Shown here piece by piece: positions 44,614 to 54,792 of a stretch of 64,000 nucleotides of DNA (positions are counted from its first letter, which is position 1; each line of letters opens with the position of its first letter). This DNA comes from Aquimarina megaterium XH134 (lineage in GTDB: Bacteria; Bacteroidota; Bacteroidia; Flavobacteriales; Flavobacteriaceae). Both the position numbers and the translations under genes were made by a program. The notes beneath the pieces are model-generated. The model had not been told where the DNA came from and made no database searches. It saw only the letters and a program-made list of their open reading frames with translations. Location of the stretch: NCBI RefSeq assembly GCF_000520975.1, contig NZ_JACB01000056.1, positions 1 to 64,000 on the forward strand. Reading direction: 5' to 3'.

Positions 44614-45537
44614 TTATAAAATCATTTCAGCATAAGGAAGTATAGTGTGGTATCCTTTTTTCTTAAAATACTCCATTTCTGAAGAATTTCCGGTAACCAA
44701 AATAAAATCTCCTCCCCAACCGCCAAGGCTTTTAATACTACCTGGGTAATTAGAGAATAAGGTAGACTTTACCGTAGGAGTTTTAATAATTTTAGAAATA
44801 ATTTCTTCGTGTAAATCTAGTAGCGTATTAAACTCATCTATAGTAGAACAATCCAATATTTTAGACGTAATTTCGTTTATTGCTACTTCAGCATTATCAA
44901 AATCTTTTAATGGTAATGCCTGATAATGTTTAATAGAAGCTTTACTATCCTGCTTTTGATTTAAATAAATAAAAAAAATATTCTCTTTAAAAGAAGGGTC
45001 AAAATTAGCAGCTTTTACAGTGGGATTCCCTTCATTACGTTTGTATAAAATAGGAGAATCATGCTGTGCACATGCGATATCATACCCACTACCTCCAAAG
45101 CTTTTTTCGAGTAAAGTAAATGCATTTACTTTTGCCCATTGTGCAATGTTATTAATTAAAGTAGAAGAGGATCCAAGCCCCCATTCCTTATGAAACTCTA
45201 ATCTGCTTTCTATACGATATCCTTTCCCAGAAGAAAGAAAATTAGGATTTAATTCTTTTGCAACGTTAAGAATATCAATGAGAGTAGTAGCGATGTTACT
45301 TTCTTCAGTAGTATCCTGAGTTTGTTTAAAAGCGTTGTCTTCTATGGTTAAAATAGTTTCAAACCAACAATTTCCTTCTTCATCAAAGCTTTTCCATAGC
45401 ATTTGAGAAGAATCATTTTCTTCAATTAGTAGCCATTGCCCTTTTTTGGTAGGTATTGCTAGAGCGCATGCACCATCTAATACTAAGTATTCGGCTGTAA
45501 GCAATAATTTACCATGACTATAAAAGGATTTTTTCAT
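44614..45537 (-). CDS. GYDIA-family GHMP kinase, probable mevalonate-pathway kinase
   Basis: A 307-residue protein that starts with the GHMP fold signature KSFYSHGKLLLTAEYLVLDG and has the ATP-binding loop GLGSSSTL (near 120). The GGSGYDIACAQHDSP motif names the Bacteroidota GYDIA family, and GGWGGDFILV is the C-terminal motif 3. It probably phosphorylates mevalonate or phosphomevalonate. It is 1 nt downstream of HMG-CoA reductase in the same operon, which supports this role. Confidence 0.9.
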   Translation of the reverse strand: MKKSFYSHGKLLLTAEYLVLDGACALAIPTKKGQWLLIEENDSSQMLWKSFDEEGNCWFETILTIEDNAFKQTQDTTEESNIATTLIDILNVAKELNPNFLSSGKGYRIESRLEFHKEWGLGSSSTLINNIAQWAKVNAFTLLEKSFGGSGYDIACAQHDSPILYKRNEGNPTVKAANFDPSFKENIFFIYLNQKQDSKASIKHYQALPLKDFDNAEVAINEITSKILDCSTIDEFNTLLDLHEEIISKIIKTPTVKSTLFSNYPGSIKSLGGWGGDFILVTGNSSEMEYFKKKGYHTILPYAEMIL

Positions 45538-45538
45538 T

Positions 45539-46855
45539 TTAAGCCCTTAGTTTTTCAATCTGTGTTACTACTTCACTATGGGTAACAGCATTTGTTTCAA
45601 AATATTTTATAAGTTGTTTTTTTTCGTCTTCTGTGGCTTTAAATTGATTTAGAATATTCATCAAATGCATTTTCATATGCCCTTGTTGAATTCCTGTAGT
45701 GATCAGTGAATTTATGGCTGCAAAATTTTGGGCGAGCCCTGCTACAGCTGTTATTTCCATAAGTTTTTTGGCATTAGGTTTTTCGAGAAGCTGCAATGCT
45801 AATTTTACTAAAGGATGAAGAGAAGTTAAGCCGCCAACAGTACCTAACGCAAGAGGTAGTGTAATAGAGAAAGTTAAAATGTTATTTTGTATTTCGGCAT
45901 GAGTAAGGCTTGTATATTTACCATTTCTTGATGCATAAGCATGTGCTCCTGCTTCTATTGCTCTAAAATCATTCCCTGTAGCTAATACTACTGCATCTAT
46001 ACCATTCATAATCCCTTTGTTATGTGTTACTGCGCGGTAGGGTTCAACCTCGGCAATGCGCACTGCTCTCACAAATTTGTTGGCATATTGCAAAGAAGAA
46101 AGTGATGGTGTGCTGGGTAAATCATTGATATCACAAGATACAGAAGCTTTTACCAAACACTGTGGGACATAATTAGAGAGAATACTCATAATAATCTCAA
46201 TATCTTTTTCTGTAGCAGAAAAACTATGGTATTCTTTTGCCTCTGTAGTCATTGTTTTTGCAAACTGCTCCAGGCAGGAGTTAATAAAATTAGCTCCCAT
46301 AGCATCTACAGTTTCAAAAGTGCAATGCAATTGATAGTAGTTATCAATTTCTGTGGTTTTATCTCTAAGCTCTATGTCAATTACTCCACCACCTCGTTTT
46401 TCCATATTTTTAGTCATATGGGATACAGATGCTAATAACTTAGGTTTAATTATAGAAAAAAAATGTTGTAGTTTTTCAGATTTTCCAGTATACGTAAAAT
46501 GCACCTGTCCAACTTTTATAGTTGATAGTACTTTGGCTTTAAAACCACCACGTGTTTGCCAAAATTTAGCAGCTTTACTTGCTGCAGCAACCACAGAACT
46601 TTCTTCGATGGTCATAGGCAGCGTATAACGCTTATCATTAATAAGAAAATTTGGTGCTACCGAAAAAGGTAGGTAATAATTAGAAATAGTGTTTTCGGTG
46701 AATTCATCATGAAGCTGTTGAAGCCCGTCATCAGAATTCCAATAGGTTACTAAAGTGTCTACTGCATTTTGATCATCATTAAAATGGTGCTTTGCTAACC
46801 ATTTGATTTTATCAGTTTTAGAGAGTTTAGAAAACCCAGAAACTACAGGTGCCAT
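45539..46855 (-). CDS. Hydroxymethylglutaryl-CoA reductase, class II-like
   Basis: About 438 residues. It reduces HMG-CoA to mevalonate, the first committed step of isoprenoid supply here. Landmarks are the Glu in LPMTIEESSVVAA, the Lys and Asn around HNKGIMNGIDAV, and LATGNDFRAIEAGAHAYA with the catalytic Asp. The absence of N-terminal membrane helices fits class II. I place the start at ATG 46855 (MAPVVSGFSKLS), because the upstream in-frame TTG at 46882 lies inside a perfect -7 promoter box. The gene is co-transcribed with the GHMP kinase. Confidence 0.93.
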   Translation of the reverse strand: MAPVVSGFSKLSKTDKIKWLAKHHFNDDQNAVDTLVTYWNSDDGLQQLHDEFTENTISNYYLPFSVAPNFLINDKRYTLPMTIEESSVVAAASKAAKFWQTRGGFKAKVLSTIKVGQVHFTYTGKSEKLQHFFSIIKPKLLASVSHMTKNMEKRGGGVIDIELRDKTTEIDNYYQLHCTFETVDAMGANFINSCLEQFAKTMTTEAKEYHSFSATEKDIEIIMSILSNYVPQCLVKASVSCDINDLPSTPSLSSLQYANKFVRAVRIAEVEPYRAVTHNKGIMNGIDAVVLATGNDFRAIEAGAHAYASRNGKYTSLTHAEIQNNILTFSITLPLALGTVGGLTSLHPLVKLALQLLEKPNAKKLMEITAVAGLAQNFAAINSLITTGIQQGHMKMHLMNILNQFKATEDEKKQLIKYFETNAVTHSEVVTQIEKLRA

Positions 46856-46879
46856 TATGTTTGTTATTATTAGTGGCTT

Positions 46880-46887
46880 CAAATATA
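46880..46887 (-). promoter_or_regulatory. -7 box of the HMG-CoA reductase operon
   Basis: On the minus strand TATATTTG is a perfect TAnnTTTG box 24 nt before ATG 46855. No clear -33 TTG is seen at 19 nt. Confidence 0.5.
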
Positions 46888-47175
46888 CTATTCTGTTTTA
46901 TCATACACATAGCTAAATGATTTTAGATATATCAAAAACATTATTCTTGATATGTCGATTGAGGTATGAATTGAGAAATAGAATTTTTTAAGATTGCTAT
47001 TTTAGGCAATAAACAGGTATAAATGATTGTTTTATGAGTTTTGAGTTGATTAATAAAAGTGCGAATATATGATTTGTGAATAGTGAAATAAGCTGACAAA
47101 ACTCTAGGTGTTATTGATAATATGCTAAAAAAAACACCTATGATTTTATGATTTTATTGTATTTAACAGCAATTG

Positions 47176-47207
47176 TTGTATTTTTCACGGATTTTTTAGT
47201 ATTCTTG
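47176..47207 (+). promoter_or_regulatory. Putative promoter of the DPP IV-like gene
   Basis: TTG at 47176, a 21-nt spacer and TATTCTTG (one mismatch to TAnnTTTG) lie about 30 nt before ATG 47238. Confidence 0.35.
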
Positions 47208-47237
47208 GCGTCAACAATTTTTAAAAATTATTATCAT

Positions 47238-49409
47238 ATGAAAATTACAAAATTGTTTTTTACAATTACGATTTTTATAGGTCTTGTAGCATCAGCACAA
47301 GACAAAGCTTTTACTCTACAAGAAATCTGGGGAGGAACTTTTAGGACTCAAGGCTTGCAATCATTACATTCTATGAAAAATGGAACTGAATATTCGGTCA
47401 TAGAAAAGGATGCAGCTTCTGGAGCAATTAATATTGAAGTCTATTCATATGAAACTGGTGAGAAAGTAAGAACCTTAATAAGTACTGCTTCTATAGATGA
47501 TCTATCTACGTTTCAAGGGTATTCTTTTAGTAAAGATGAAAATAGAGTTTTACTTTCGAGTGAGCTAGAACAGATATATCGCCGTTCTTCAAAAGGGATT
47601 TATCATATTTATGATGTTCCTTCTAAAGGTATTTTTAAAGTTAGTGATAAAAAAATACAATCCCCTATGTTATCACCAGATGGAAATAAGATAGCATACG
47701 TTCTGGATAATAATATTTATATGCTAAATTTTGTAACCGGTAAGGAGGTACAATTAACCGATGATGGTAAGAAAAATGAAATTATCAATGGGATTACAGA
47801 TTGGGTGTATGAAGAAGAATTCTCTTTTGTTAGAGCCTTTGATTGGAGTGCCGATAGTAACAAGATTGCTTTTTTACGATTTGATGAAAGAGAAGTGCCT
47901 GAGTTTTCTATGGATGTCTACGGTAAAGATTTATATCAAAAACAAGAGGTTTTTAAATACCCTAAAGCAGGAGAGAAGAATGCAAAAGTCTCCTTGTTTG
48001 TAGCCGATATTAGTGCAATGGCATTAGATCAGATTAAACTAGGCGATTATAAAGATTTTTATATCCCTAGAATAAAATGGACAGCAAATCCAGATATTTT
48101 GAGTGTACAGGTAATGAACAGACATCAAAATAATCTGGATTTAATTTTTGTAGACGCCAAGACCAAAGCAGCAAAAGTTGTACTTAATGAAAAAGATGCT
48201 GCTTATATAGATATTACAGACAATCTTACATTCTTAGAAGATAATAGTTTTATATGGACCAGCGAAAAAGATGGATATAACCATATATATCATCATGCAG
48301 CAACTGGTGAGTTGGTAAATCAGGTAACCAAAGGTCCCTGGGAAGTAACAAGTTATTATGGTTATAATAAAAAGAATAAAACTATATATTATCAAAGTGT
48401 AGAGAACGGGAGTATCAATAGAGATATTTATAGTGTGACCTTGGATGGAAAAGACAAAAAGCGATTAAGTCAAAAAGAAGGAACCAATGATGCAGACTTT
48501 AGTGCAGATTTTAGTTTGTATATTAATTATTTTTCTAATGCAACTACTCCTTACGAATATACCCTAAATGATGGCAAGACAGGAAAAGTTGTTCGTGAAA
48601 TCAAGAACAATAAAGGGTTACTAGAAAAACTAGCAAAATATGATGTGCGACCAAAGGAGTTTTCTGCAATAGAAATTAATGGAGAACAATTAAACACCTG
48701 GATGATCAAGCCCAAAGATTTTGATCCAAAGAAGAAATATCCATTGTTTATGTATCAATATTCTGGACCAGGATCTCAATCGGTAAAGAATTCTTGGAAC
48801 AGAGCAAATGATTATTGGTATATGATGTTAGCGCAACAAGGGTATATAGTTGTTTGTGTAGATGGTAAAGGAACTGGACTAAAAGGCGCCAAATTTAAAA
48901 AAGCTACTCAAAATGATTTAGGAAATCTAGAGGTTCAGGATCAGATTGCTGCTGCTAAGTATTTTGGGGGATTAGAATATGTTGATGCTTCCCGAATTGG
49001 GATTTGGGGATGGAGTTACGGAGGTTTTATGTCTAGTAATTGTTTATTTAAAGCTCCCGACACCTTTAAAATGGCAATTGCTGTAGCACCAGTTACAAGT
49101 TGGAGATTTTATGATACCATTTATACGGAACGATATTTGATGACTCCTCAGGAGAATGCGAAAGGATATGACGATAATTCGCCTATTAATTTTGTGAATG
49201 GATTAAAAGGAAAATTCTTATTAGTACATGGTAGTGCAGATGATAATGTGCATGTTCAAAATACAATGCAATTGGTTGAAGCATTGATACAAGCAAATAA
49301 AGATTTTGATTGGGCAATTTATCCCGATAAAAACCATGGAATTTACGGTGGTAATACTAGATTACATTTATTCAATAAGATGACTAACTTCATTAAAAAC
49401 AACTTATAA
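47238..49409 (+). CDS. Dipeptidyl peptidase IV-like S9 serine peptidase
   Basis: About 723 residues with a signal peptide (MKITKLFFTITIFIGLVASAQ) from ATG 47238. An N-terminal beta-propeller (~60-470) carries the substrate-amino-binding Glu pair in DWVYEEEFSFVRAF. The C-terminal alpha/beta-hydrolase has the nucleophile Ser in GIWGWSYGGFMS, Asp in GSADDNVHVQN and His in DKNHGIYGG. It cleaves X-Pro/X-Ala dipeptides from peptides in the periplasm. Two POT dipeptide transporters follow (17 nt gap), so released dipeptides are probably imported at once. Confidence 0.95.
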   Translation: MKITKLFFTITIFIGLVASAQDKAFTLQEIWGGTFRTQGLQSLHSMKNGTEYSVIEKDAASGAINIEVYSYETGEKVRTLISTASIDDLSTFQGYSFSKDENRVLLSSELEQIYRRSSKGIYHIYDVPSKGIFKVSDKKIQSPMLSPDGNKIAYVLDNNIYMLNFVTGKEVQLTDDGKKNEIINGITDWVYEEEFSFVRAFDWSADSNKIAFLRFDEREVPEFSMDVYGKDLYQKQEVFKYPKAGEKNAKVSLFVADISAMALDQIKLGDYKDFYIPRIKWTANPDILSVQVMNRHQNNLDLIFVDAKTKAAKVVLNEKDAAYIDITDNLTFLEDNSFIWTSEKDGYNHIYHHAATGELVNQVTKGPWEVTSYYGYNKKNKTIYYQSVENGSINRDIYSVTLDGKDKKRLSQKEGTNDADFSADFSLYINYFSNATTPYEYTLNDGKTGKVVREIKNNKGLLEKLAKYDVRPKEFSAIEINGEQLNTWMIKPKDFDPKKKYPLFMYQYSGPGSQSVKNSWNRANDYWYMMLAQQGYIVVCVDGKGTGLKGAKFKKATQNDLGNLEVQDQIAAAKYFGGLEYVDASRIGIWGWSYGGFMSSNCLFKAPDTFKMAIAVAPVTSWRFYDTIYTERYLMTPQENAKGYDDNSPINFVNGLKGKFLLVHGSADDNVHVQNTMQLVEALIQANKDFDWAIYPDKNHGIYGGNTRLHLFNKMTNFIKNNL

Positions 49410-49426
49410 TTAATTAAACAAACGTA

Positions 49427-50818
49427 ATGGCAAATACAGTTAAAGCAGCTCATCAGAAAGAGCTTTTTGGGCATCCGGTGGGATTATACATTTTATTTTT
49501 TACAGAAATGTGGGAACGCTTTTCATACTATGGTATGAGAGCAATTTTTGTGTTATATCTAACAGCTAAAACCGTGGATGAAAATGCAGGTTTAGGCTGG
49601 TCATCTGGAGAAGCTTTGGCACTGTATGGATGGTATACGATGTTGGTTTATGTAGCATCAATTCCTGGTGGATGGATTGCAGATAAATTTTTGGGGCAAA
49701 AAAAATCAGTCTTAGTCGGAGGAATTTTACTGGTTGCAGGACATAGTATTTTGGCTGTTGAAGAAATGTGGGCCTGGTATTCTGGCCTTGGATTAATTAT
49801 AGCAGGAGTAGGAATGCTAAAACCTAATATTTCAACCATGGTTGGTGGTTTGTATAAACAAGGAGATATACGAAGAGATAAAGGATTTACTATTTTCTAT
49901 ATAGGAATTAATATTGGTGCATTTTTGTCAAGTTTAATCGTAGGATATGTAGGAGAAGTGCATGGATGGCACTACGGTTTTGGTCTTGCAGGAATAGGAA
50001 TGGCATTGGGATTATTACAATACTTATTGGGACAAAAATACCTTGCGGGAGTTGGTAACTTTTTAGGAGCTTCTGAAAAAGAAGAAGATAAAGAAGCTAT
50101 GAAAAAACCATTAACTAAGATCGAAAAAGATAGAATTGTGGTCTTATTTATTTCATTTCTTTTAGTGATCGTTTTTTGGGGAGCTTTTGAGCAGGCAGGA
50201 GGATTAATGAATATCTATGCCAAAGAAAAAACAAATAGAATGCTAATGGGATGGGAAGTTCCTGCTTCATGGTTTCAATCTCTAAATGCGATGTTTATAA
50301 TTTTCTTAGGAACCACAATCGCTTGGTACTGGGCAAATAGAAAACTAAAAGGAAAAGTTTCGAGTTCTTTGTTTAAGATGATCATCGGACTTATTATTAT
50401 GGGAACCGGATTCTTTTTCATGACAGCTGCGTCTATGGAGTTTAACTCTAATGGATCTTCTGCAATGTATTGGTTAGTATTAGCATATTTGTTTCATACT
50501 ATTGGTGAGCTATGTATATCGCCTGTGGCATTGTCGTTTATTACAAAATTGGCTCCGGTTAAATATGGAGCATTAATGATGGGAGTATATTTTGCAATGA
50601 CAGGCTTCGGAAATAAACTGGCTGGTTTATTAGGAGAATCTGCAGAAGACCTTGGTGAATTTACCATCTTTACAGGGATCGCCGTTTTTTGTGTAATCTT
50701 TGGATTACTCGTTATGATTTTTAGAAAAAAATTAGAAATTCTAACGCATGGTGTTGAAGATAAAGAAGGAACTTTACATGAAGAAGCCGAAGGTTTTGAA
50801 TTAGCAGATAACTCATAA
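49427..50818 (+). CDS. Proton-dependent oligopeptide transporter (POT/PTR2), first copy
   Basis: A 463-residue inner-membrane protein. The POT signature is FFTEMWERFSYYGMRAIFVL, including the proton-coupling ExxER motif. A second signature segment, GFTIFYIGINIGAFLSSL, follows, and about 12-14 helices are visible. It imports di- and tripeptides with protons. It sits 17 nt after the DPP IV gene and 8 nt before a second POT gene. The C-terminal tail is acidic. Confidence 0.95.
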   Translation: MANTVKAAHQKELFGHPVGLYILFFTEMWERFSYYGMRAIFVLYLTAKTVDENAGLGWSSGEALALYGWYTMLVYVASIPGGWIADKFLGQKKSVLVGGILLVAGHSILAVEEMWAWYSGLGLIIAGVGMLKPNISTMVGGLYKQGDIRRDKGFTIFYIGINIGAFLSSLIVGYVGEVHGWHYGFGLAGIGMALGLLQYLLGQKYLAGVGNFLGASEKEEDKEAMKKPLTKIEKDRIVVLFISFLLVIVFWGAFEQAGGLMNIYAKEKTNRMLMGWEVPASWFQSLNAMFIIFLGTTIAWYWANRKLKGKVSSSLFKMIIGLIIMGTGFFFMTAASMEFNSNGSSAMYWLVLAYLFHTIGELCISPVALSFITKLAPVKYGALMMGVYFAMTGFGNKLAGLLGESAEDLGEFTIFTGIAVFCVIFGLLVMIFRKKLEILTHGVEDKEGTLHEEAEGFELADNS

Positions 50819-50826
50819 ATAATATT

Positions 50827-52377
50827 ATGACGGTTCAAGACGATTCAAATGACTTTAGTTTATTAGGTCATAAACCCGCATTATATGTGTTATTCTTCAC
50901 AGAAATGTGGGAACGATTTTCGTATTACGGAATGCGCGCAATTTTTGTGCTATTTTTAACTTCTACTTTTGCAGATGGAGGTTGGGAATGGTCTAATGAA
51001 AGGGCATTAGCGCTTTTAGGAACATATACTTCTTTAGTCTATGTAACTCCGGTTATAGGAGGGTGGATTGCCGATAAATTTACAGGATATCAAAAAGCAG
51101 TTACACTAGGTGCTTTGGTAATGACTCTGGGACATGGTGCAATGGCATTAGAAACAGAGACAACACTATATATAGGTGTAGGACTTTTGATCATTGGTAG
51201 TGGTTTGTTTAAGCCAAATATTACATCAATGGTTAGTGGCTTGTATGATAAGTTTCCTGAAAGGAAAGATGGGGCGTTTACCATTTTTTATATGGGTGTA
51301 AACTCTGGTGGATTTATTGGTGTTTTACTTTGTGGCTTCTTGGGTGAGAATTTAAGCTGGGCATGGGGATTTGGTTTAGCCGGTATTTTTATGATGCTTG
51401 GGATGTTTCAATTTTGGTTTGGTAGAAGTATTTTTGAAGGAGTAGGAGTAGAGCCATCCAAAAAAATAGATTTATCAGACGCTATTGAAAATAAAATAGA
51501 TAAGGTCGAAGAAAAAGTACCTGCTCATGTACAAAGAGATCGTTATATTGTTGTAGGTATTCTAGCATTTTTTGTAATATTCTTCTGGGCTTCATTCGAA
51601 CAGGCTAGTGGATCTATGACTATTTTTGCAAATAACTTTACGCAACGTGTATTAAGTGGGGGATCTGCATTACTATTTAAAATAGTAGACACATTAATAA
51701 CAATTATACCTTTAGGAGTTATTACCTGGGTTTTATTAAAATTATTTGCACAAACGTTTAAAAAAATCTCATTATCTAATATTGTTTTGGGAATAAGTTT
51801 TTTAAGTGTATGGGCAATTGCATTATGGAAACTATCTGTAATTCTTCCTCAGGAGACAACTGAAATTCCGGCATCCTGGTTTTTAATTTTGAACTCTTTA
51901 TTTATTATTACTCTTGCACCTTTGTTTTCTAAAGTATGGGAAAGTAAGTATAATCCTTCTGCCACTGTAAAATTTGGATTGGGAATGATATTATTGGGTA
52001 TAGGGTTCGGAATGCTAGCATGGGGTTCTGCATCGATTCCTCAGGGAGCAAAAACGGCATCTGTTAGTTTAGTGTGGTTGGTTTTAGCTTATTTATTGCA
52101 TACTATGGGAGAATTATGTCTATCTCCGGTAGGATTATCCTATGTTTCAAAATTAGTACCAGCAAAAAAAATAGGATTAATGTTTGGTCTATGGTATCTG
52201 GCTATTGCTATTGGTAACAAATTAGCAGGTTTTGTAGGGAGTTATATTGATGTGATTGTTAATGAATATTCAATGTCTGCTTTCTTTTTGATCTTTACTA
52301 TAGTTCCGGTAACTGTTGGAGTAATATTAATTTTAATTACTTCAAAAATGAAGAAAATGATGCATGGAGTGCATTAA
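50827..52377 (+). CDS. Proton-dependent oligopeptide transporter (POT/PTR2), second copy
   Basis: A 516-residue paralogue of the preceding gene with the same FFTEMWERFSYYGMRAIFVL motif and GAFTIFYMGVNSGGFIGVL. It is longer because of a loop and helices near 215-330. The two copies differ enough that different peptide preferences are likely. It begins 8 nt after the first copy. Confidence 0.95.
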   Translation: MTVQDDSNDFSLLGHKPALYVLFFTEMWERFSYYGMRAIFVLFLTSTFADGGWEWSNERALALLGTYTSLVYVTPVIGGWIADKFTGYQKAVTLGALVMTLGHGAMALETETTLYIGVGLLIIGSGLFKPNITSMVSGLYDKFPERKDGAFTIFYMGVNSGGFIGVLLCGFLGENLSWAWGFGLAGIFMMLGMFQFWFGRSIFEGVGVEPSKKIDLSDAIENKIDKVEEKVPAHVQRDRYIVVGILAFFVIFFWASFEQASGSMTIFANNFTQRVLSGGSALLFKIVDTLITIIPLGVITWVLLKLFAQTFKKISLSNIVLGISFLSVWAIALWKLSVILPQETTEIPASWFLILNSLFIITLAPLFSKVWESKYNPSATVKFGLGMILLGIGFGMLAWGSASIPQGAKTASVSLVWLVLAYLLHTMGELCLSPVGLSYVSKLVPAKKIGLMFGLWYLAIAIGNKLAGFVGSYIDVIVNEYSMSAFFLIFTIVPVTVGVILILITSKMKKMMHGVH

Positions 52378-52478
52378 TATGTAATAAAATATATAACTTT
52401 ACTTGCTTCCCAAAGGCAAATGAATTTTTTAATAAGGAATAATTTTTGTTTCCGACTAGTTATAAAAATTTAAGATTT

Positions 52479-53018
52479 ATGAAAAACCTACTTTTTATTT
52501 TCGGATTTCTGCTAAGCTTTTACACTCAAGCACAGGAAATCAAATGGATGTCTATGAATGATGCTTTAGAGGCTCAGAAAAAAGAACCTAAAAAGATCTT
52601 TATGGATGTATATACAGATTGGTGTGGGCCTTGTAAGCTTCTGGATAAAAAAACGTTTCATAATAAGGATGTAGTTTCTTATGTAAATAAAAACTACTAT
52701 GCAGTAAAGTTTAATGCAGAAGGAACAGAAGAAATAAAATACAATGATTTCACCTATACTAATCCAAATTATAATCCGGATAGGAAAGGAAGAAACAGTC
52801 AACATTTTTTTGCAAATGCGCTCAAAATAACTGGATATCCTAGTATGGTATTTTTTGATGAAAAAGGAAACCTTATAGCTCCTGTAGTAGGTTATAAAAC
52901 ACCACAACAGTTAGAGATATATCTTAAGATGATCCATAATAACGATTATAAAAAGTTAACCAGTACAGATGCTTGGCAGAAATATGAACGGTCTTTTGTA
53001 AGTACTTTCGAGAATTAA
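52479..53018 (+). CDS. Secreted thioredoxin-fold protein
   Basis: About 179 residues from ATG 52479 with a signal peptide ending in TQAQ; an upstream start at 52446 is less likely. The thioredoxin-like domain has the redox motif DWCGPCKLLDKKTF (CGPC), with cis-Pro in TGYPSMVFFDEKG. An insert between beta strands (YTNPNYNPDRKGRN) is typical of DUF255/TlpA-like Bacteroidota proteins. It works in the periplasm on disulfides. It follows the POT pair by 101 nt and ends before a strong terminator. Confidence 0.9.
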   Translation: MKNLLFIFGFLLSFYTQAQEIKWMSMNDALEAQKKEPKKIFMDVYTDWCGPCKLLDKKTFHNKDVVSYVNKNYYAVKFNAEGTEEIKYNDFTYTNPNYNPDRKGRNSQHFFANALKITGYPSMVFFDEKGNLIAPVVGYKTPQQLEIYLKMIHNNDYKKLTSTDAWQKYERSFVSTFEN

Positions 53019-53037
53019 TACAGATTACTATATTTTT

Positions 53038-53079
53038 AAAAGCCTCCATTTTGATCATATGATCAAAATGGAGGCTTTT
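53038..53079 (+). terminator. Intrinsic terminator, perfect palindrome
   Basis: The arms AGCCTCCATTTTGATCAT / ATGATCAAAATGGAGGCT (53041-53076) are flanked by A and T runs, 22 nt after the thioredoxin-like gene. Confidence 0.9.
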
Positions 53080-53080
53080 T

Positions 53081-53507
53081 TATGAATACAATTAGCTACA
53101 AAAAATATATTTACCTGTAGATTTGTGTATTTTGTCTTGTTTTTTTGTCTTTTTATCGTAAATTGGCCATGATAACATTCAAATAGAATGTTTTTTGTTT
53201 TTACGGAAGATTTTTCTTTCAAATTCAAAAATTGAGAATGATTTTGATATTAAGCTTGTATGTAACCAGCTTTTGTATTTATAGAATTAAGTCAATTCAG
53301 AATACATTAGTCCTGATTCTAAATAAGGATAGTACAATTAATTGAAGATCCATTCGTTAGTTAATAATAAACCTAAAATAATACCCAAATCTGATTCAAG
53401 AAATGAAAATAAAACTAATCTAGCTTAATTCAATTTTAATACCTACTCTATAAATTGTAATTGCTTTTTTGATTTTATTCATACTTTTTTGAATTGTAAA
53501 CCTACTT
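53081..53507. other. Intergenic region without visible features
   Basis: About 430 bp of AT-rich sequence between a terminator and the serine hydrolase gene. No ORF, RNA motif or clean promoter box was found. Some short TTGAATT/AATTCAA stretches are scattered in it. Confidence 0.6.
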
Positions 53508-54779
53508 ATGAAAAGAATACTAGTCATAGCTGTCCCATCTATGTTGTTTATTGCGCTACTTTTTTCTTTTGTTTCAGCAGAACAACCAGAATTACCTCAA
53601 GAATCTCAAGCTATTCAAATATCCCAACCAGCAGAAATTTATTTTCCGAATTCAGATAAAGAACGATTGGCAGATTCTATCCAGGCGTATTTTAAAAAGG
53701 CAATAGATCAACATCAAATTGTAGGAGCGGCTGTTGCTATTGTAAAATGTGATTCTATTATTTATGTAGATGGTTATGGTAAAAGGAATATCGCTTTAAA
53801 AGACAAGATTAATAAAGAAACCATCTTTAGAATTGGTTCGGTTTCTAAAGGTTTTGCAGGTATTCTTACAGGAATTCATGTAGAAGAAGGCTTAATAAAT
53901 TGGGAAGATAAAATTGTAGATTATGTTCCAGAATTTCAAATGGCTAATAAAGAACAAACTAAAAAAGTAACTTTATCTCATGTGTTGTCGCATACTGCAG
54001 GTTTACCATACCATAGTTTTACCAACCTTGTAGAAGATGGATTACCGATAACAACAATTGCAAGCTATTTTAAAAAAGTACTTCCTATTGATCAACCAGG
54101 TAATATATACAGTTATCAAAATGCTGTTTTTGCATTAAGTGGTAAGGTGATAGAGCAAGTTACTGGTCAGTCTTTAAGAGAGGTTATTCAAAATAGAATT
54201 TTTGAACCTCTACAAATGACTTCTGCTTCGGCAAGTTATGAAGCTCTTAAGAAGTCTGATAATGTGGCACAACCACATCAGCGTATTAGACGTGGGTGGC
54301 GACCTACACGTATTAATAAAAAATATTATAACAATGCTATTGCTGCAGGAGGAATTAATGCAAGTATAACAGATATGGGGAAGTGGATGAAATTTTTGCT
54401 CGGGAATAATCCAGAAGTAATGATGCCTAATACAATGCGTACTGTGTTTAGCCCAAAAATACAAGTAGGAGGAAGAAGGCAGTATTATCAAAAGTGGCCA
54501 GGGTATTCAAAATCTTCCTATGGTTTAGGATGGCGTGTACATTCTTTTGTAGATGCTGATACTAAAGAACCAAGTACTATCGTACATCATGGAGGAAGTG
54601 TTAATAACTATAGAAGTGAGATTGCAATTTACCCTAACGAAGATTTAGGAATCTGTGTGCTCTTTAACAGTCAAAATAAATTGGCCAAAGATTGTATACC
54701 GACAATCTATAAAATGATACAAGAGATAATGACGACTCAGAAGGATCAACTACTAAAAGAATCTTTAGTGTTATTATAA
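53508..54779 (+). CDS. Serine hydrolase of the class C beta-lactamase/esterase family
   Basis: A 423-residue protein with a signal peptide or N-anchor (residues 1-24). The catalytic motif SxxK is RIGSVSKGFAG (Ser111, Lys114), the YxN motif is YSYQNAVFALSG, and the KTG-equivalent is VHHGGSV, which fits the esterase/D-aminopeptidase branch more than true AmpC. The substrate may be peptidoglycan peptides or esters; a resistance function is not implied. It is monocistronic and convergent with comEC (13 nt). Confidence 0.9.
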   Translation: MKRILVIAVPSMLFIALLFSFVSAEQPELPQESQAIQISQPAEIYFPNSDKERLADSIQAYFKKAIDQHQIVGAAVAIVKCDSIIYVDGYGKRNIALKDKINKETIFRIGSVSKGFAGILTGIHVEEGLINWEDKIVDYVPEFQMANKEQTKKVTLSHVLSHTAGLPYHSFTNLVEDGLPITTIASYFKKVLPIDQPGNIYSYQNAVFALSGKVIEQVTGQSLREVIQNRIFEPLQMTSASASYEALKKSDNVAQPHQRIRRGWRPTRINKKYYNNAIAAGGINASITDMGKWMKFLLGNNPEVMMPNTMRTVFSPKIQVGGRRQYYQKWPGYSKSSYGLGWRVHSFVDADTKEPSTIVHHGGSVNNYRSEIAIYPNEDLGICVLFNSQNKLAKDCIPTIYKMIQEIMTTQKDQLLKESLVLL

Positions 54780-54792
54780 GATTTTGAGAAGA

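Larger units (their letters stand above)
46856..47237. other. Divergent intergenic region
   Basis: This 382-bp AT-rich region lies between HMG-CoA reductase (minus) and the DPP IV-like gene (plus). It contains a promoter box for each side and nothing else I recognise. A frame from ATG 47148 is open into the peptidase but adds a hydrophobic non-leader segment and covers the predicted promoter, so it is unlikely to be translated. Confidence 0.6.

Noticed and set aside
47148-47237. Upstream extension of the DPP IV gene from ATG 47148
   Set aside because: It adds a hydrophobic segment before a perfect signal peptide at 47238 and covers the predicted promoter.
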